Part shown: piece by piece, positions 43,228 to 44,348 of the stretch
Position numbering within the stretch: the stretch's first letter is position 1
How the letters are laid out: each line of letters begins with the position of its first letter
Assembly (NCBI GenBank): GCA_027485795.1
Contig: JAIXQK010000156.1
Location: 1-44,348 of the forward strand
DNA: 44,348 nucleotides
Origin: Oxalobacteraceae bacterium
GTDB lineage: Bacteria > Pseudomonadota > Gammaproteobacteria > Burkholderiales > Burkholderiaceae_D
Reading direction: 5' to 3'
Program-made: the position numbers and the translations under genes
Notes under the pieces: generated by a model
The model's input: the letters and a program-made list of their open reading frames with translations, nothing else
The model's database searches: none
What the model was told of the DNA's origin: nothing

Positions 43228-43926
43228 GTGGTTGAAGTCTGTCGCAAGCACGGCACCAGCCCGCAGACGTATTACCAGTGGATGAGTAAGTACGCCAGAA
43301 TATCGCTATTGGTGTTCAAGCAGCTCTGTCAGATTGGTGTTTCTAGGCGGAACGAATTTGGGATGCCCCTGGCATTCGACTACGCTACTGCCTGTTTTCG
43401 CTATAAGTTGCATAATCCAAGCAGCGATTCGGCTTACATTATCACCGATTGCGTTCCGATCAATACTCTGTGCGAATTTCTTATGATGCCACCCAAAATT
43501 TTGTTATCACGTGAAAATTCATCCATGGCTTCGACATGGACAGAGCTACTTTGCGTTGAACGAGAGCAGGACGAATGGAAAATTGGCGAATACGCCTACC
43601 AATGGGCTGGCAGTATCTATGACTTGATTCCAGAAGATAAGCGTTATGATGAAGATGATGAGTTGGTAATCCCGGAATTCTGGGAGGGCGTCCGAGTTCG
43701 TGGTGTCGCAGATGGCGAATACATTGAAACAGAAGAAATAGTGGTTCGTGGAGAGTTGTTTTCGTTTTCAAAAGATCAGATTGAAGATGCAATTGCTTTT
43801 GTAAAGGCCTATGGTTGGGATCGACTTCCGGATTTCGAGCAAGCGATGGGTAAGCTCGTTACTATAGTCTCTGGGACGTCAACCGAGGCGAGTACTGGAG
43901 CCGCTGCGCCGGAGGCTTCCGCTTGA
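43228..43926 (+). CDS. IS3 OrfA-like scrap fused in frame to an acidic hypothetical protein
   Basis: The first 25 residues (VVEVCRKHGTSPQTYYQWMS after a GTG) match the HTH of IS3-family OrfA transposase proteins, but the continuation does not: a 200-residue acidic protein follows (IITDCVPINTLCEFLMMPPK; EWKIGEYAYQWAGSIYDLIP) ending in an alanine- and threonine-rich tail. The chimera probably arose when an insertion sequence remnant was joined to another gene. The real start of the second part may be internal, for instance ATG 43363. No family is recognised. Confidence 0.5.
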   Translation: MVEVCRKHGTSPQTYYQWMSKYARISLLVFKQLCQIGVSRRNEFGMPLAFDYATACFRYKLHNPSSDSAYIITDCVPINTLCEFLMMPPKILLSRENSSMASTWTELLCVEREQDEWKIGEYAYQWAGSIYDLIPEDKRYDEDDELVIPEFWEGVRVRGVADGEYIETEEIVVRGELFSFSKDQIEDAIAFVKAYGWDRLPDFEQAMGKLVTIVSGTSTEASTGAAAPEASA

Positions 43927-43973
43927 GTCGTTGGCTTCATTGTTAGAGGCTTTGCCAATACCCCCCCAAAGCA

Positions 43974-44001
43974 AAAAGACCAACCTCGCGGTTGGTCTTT
44001 T
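43974..44001. terminator. bidirectional terminator between the hypothetical gene and tRNA-Pro
   Basis: AAAAGACCAACC (43974-43985) pairs with GGTTGGTCTTTT (43990-44001) around TCGC; the A and T runs let it act in both directions. It ends the tRNA-Pro transcript (minus strand) and the convergent gene. Confidence 0.85.
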
Positions 44002-44013
44002 ACTTAATTCGAT

Positions 44014-44091
<78 letters not shown>

Positions 44092-44128
44092 CAAGCCCGC
44101 AAGTATATCAGAGGGCAGGGTGCTCGCC

Positions 44129-44348
44129 TTAATGCAGGTGGCCGGAATTTTGCCCGGCGTCTTCCGGCATCTCTGCATGGACCATCTCTTCTTCCACATC
44201 GCAAAACAAGGGTGCGCCGCAGTCGTCGCAATACTCGGGCGGGAAAACACTATCCGCTTGCTGTATGCGGGTGATACCACTCTCGCGCAGCACCGAGATG
44301 ATTTGTTGAAGCGGTGATGAAGACGCACTGGCAACGGTGCGTTGATGC
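44129..44348 (-). CDS. DUF2863-like protein, C-terminal end (5' partial)
   Basis: The open frame enters from the window edge and ends at 44129. It reads [20 protein letters not shown], then [20 protein letters not shown] and [11 protein letters not shown]. The CxxCGAPL zinc-like motif followed by HAEMPE is, to my recollection, the C-terminal signature of DUF2863, a betaproteobacterial family of unknown function. Only the last 72 residues are in the window. It lies 38 bp upstream of tRNA-Pro on the same strand. Confidence 0.65.
   Translation of the reverse strand, partial: HQRTVASASSSPLQQIISVLRESGITRIQQADSVFPPEYCDDCGAPLFCDVEEEMVHAEMPEDAGQNSGHLH

Overview
The window looks like a betaproteobacterial chromosome. 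The left end is the conserved translation cluster infC (cut by the window edge), rpmI, rplT, pheS, pheT, ihfA and a small MerR-type gene. The right end holds a minus-strand tRNA-Pro(GGG) and the C-terminal end of a DUF2863-like gene, a family I associate with betaproteobacteria. I cannot name a genus. The roughly 38 kb between the MerR gene and the tRNA is mostly accessory DNA, rich in defence-type genes, toxin-antitoxin remnants and broken genes.

Layout. 1-5650: housekeeping operon. 6.1-8.6 kb: three bactofilins and an M23 peptidase, a cell-shape or envelope module. 9.0-9.9 kb: a YbjN-like protein and a small secreted repeat protein. 10.0-15.9 kb: an apparent operon of an unknown protein, a WYL regulator and a 1162-residue RecB-like nuclease/DEDD exonuclease/SF1 helicase, followed by higBA and the rotted tail of a second, related helicase. 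16.1-17.5 kb: two unknown genes behind a structured leader RNA with an intrinsic terminator. 17.6-23.1 kb: a four-gene minus-strand unit (small protein, VIT-vWA protein, zinc-ribbon-like protein, DUF3857 transglutaminase). 23.3-25.4 kb: a SprT-like metalloprotease, a second WYL regulator paralogous to the first, and a small AT-rich gene.

25.4-38.1 kb is the best candidate for an undescribed system. An Hsp70-like ATPase and a helical partner are transcribed leftwards, divergent from a PLD-SNF2 helicase, an Eco57I/PglX-like adenine methyltransferase, a DprA-like SLOG protein and a small protein; a DUF262/HNH (GmrSD-like) protein follows. The divergent control region carries a strong sigma70-like promoter, a perfect inverted repeat and a dead HTH regulator gene. 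The methylase-helicase pairing recalls DISARM and BREX, but drmA, drmB and brx genes are absent, and I do not recognise the Hsp70/helical pair from any named system.

38.2-43.9 kb is a scrapyard: a DUF6876 fragment joined to a HigB tail ahead of an orphan HigA, a truncated methyltransferase with a secreted intradiol dioxygenase, a UvrD-like helicase, an IS3 OrfA-like remnant, and two degenerate tRNA-Asn 3'-end direct repeats that look like attachment-site scars about 4.15 kb apart. Functions are inferred from motifs read by eye; no database search was possible.
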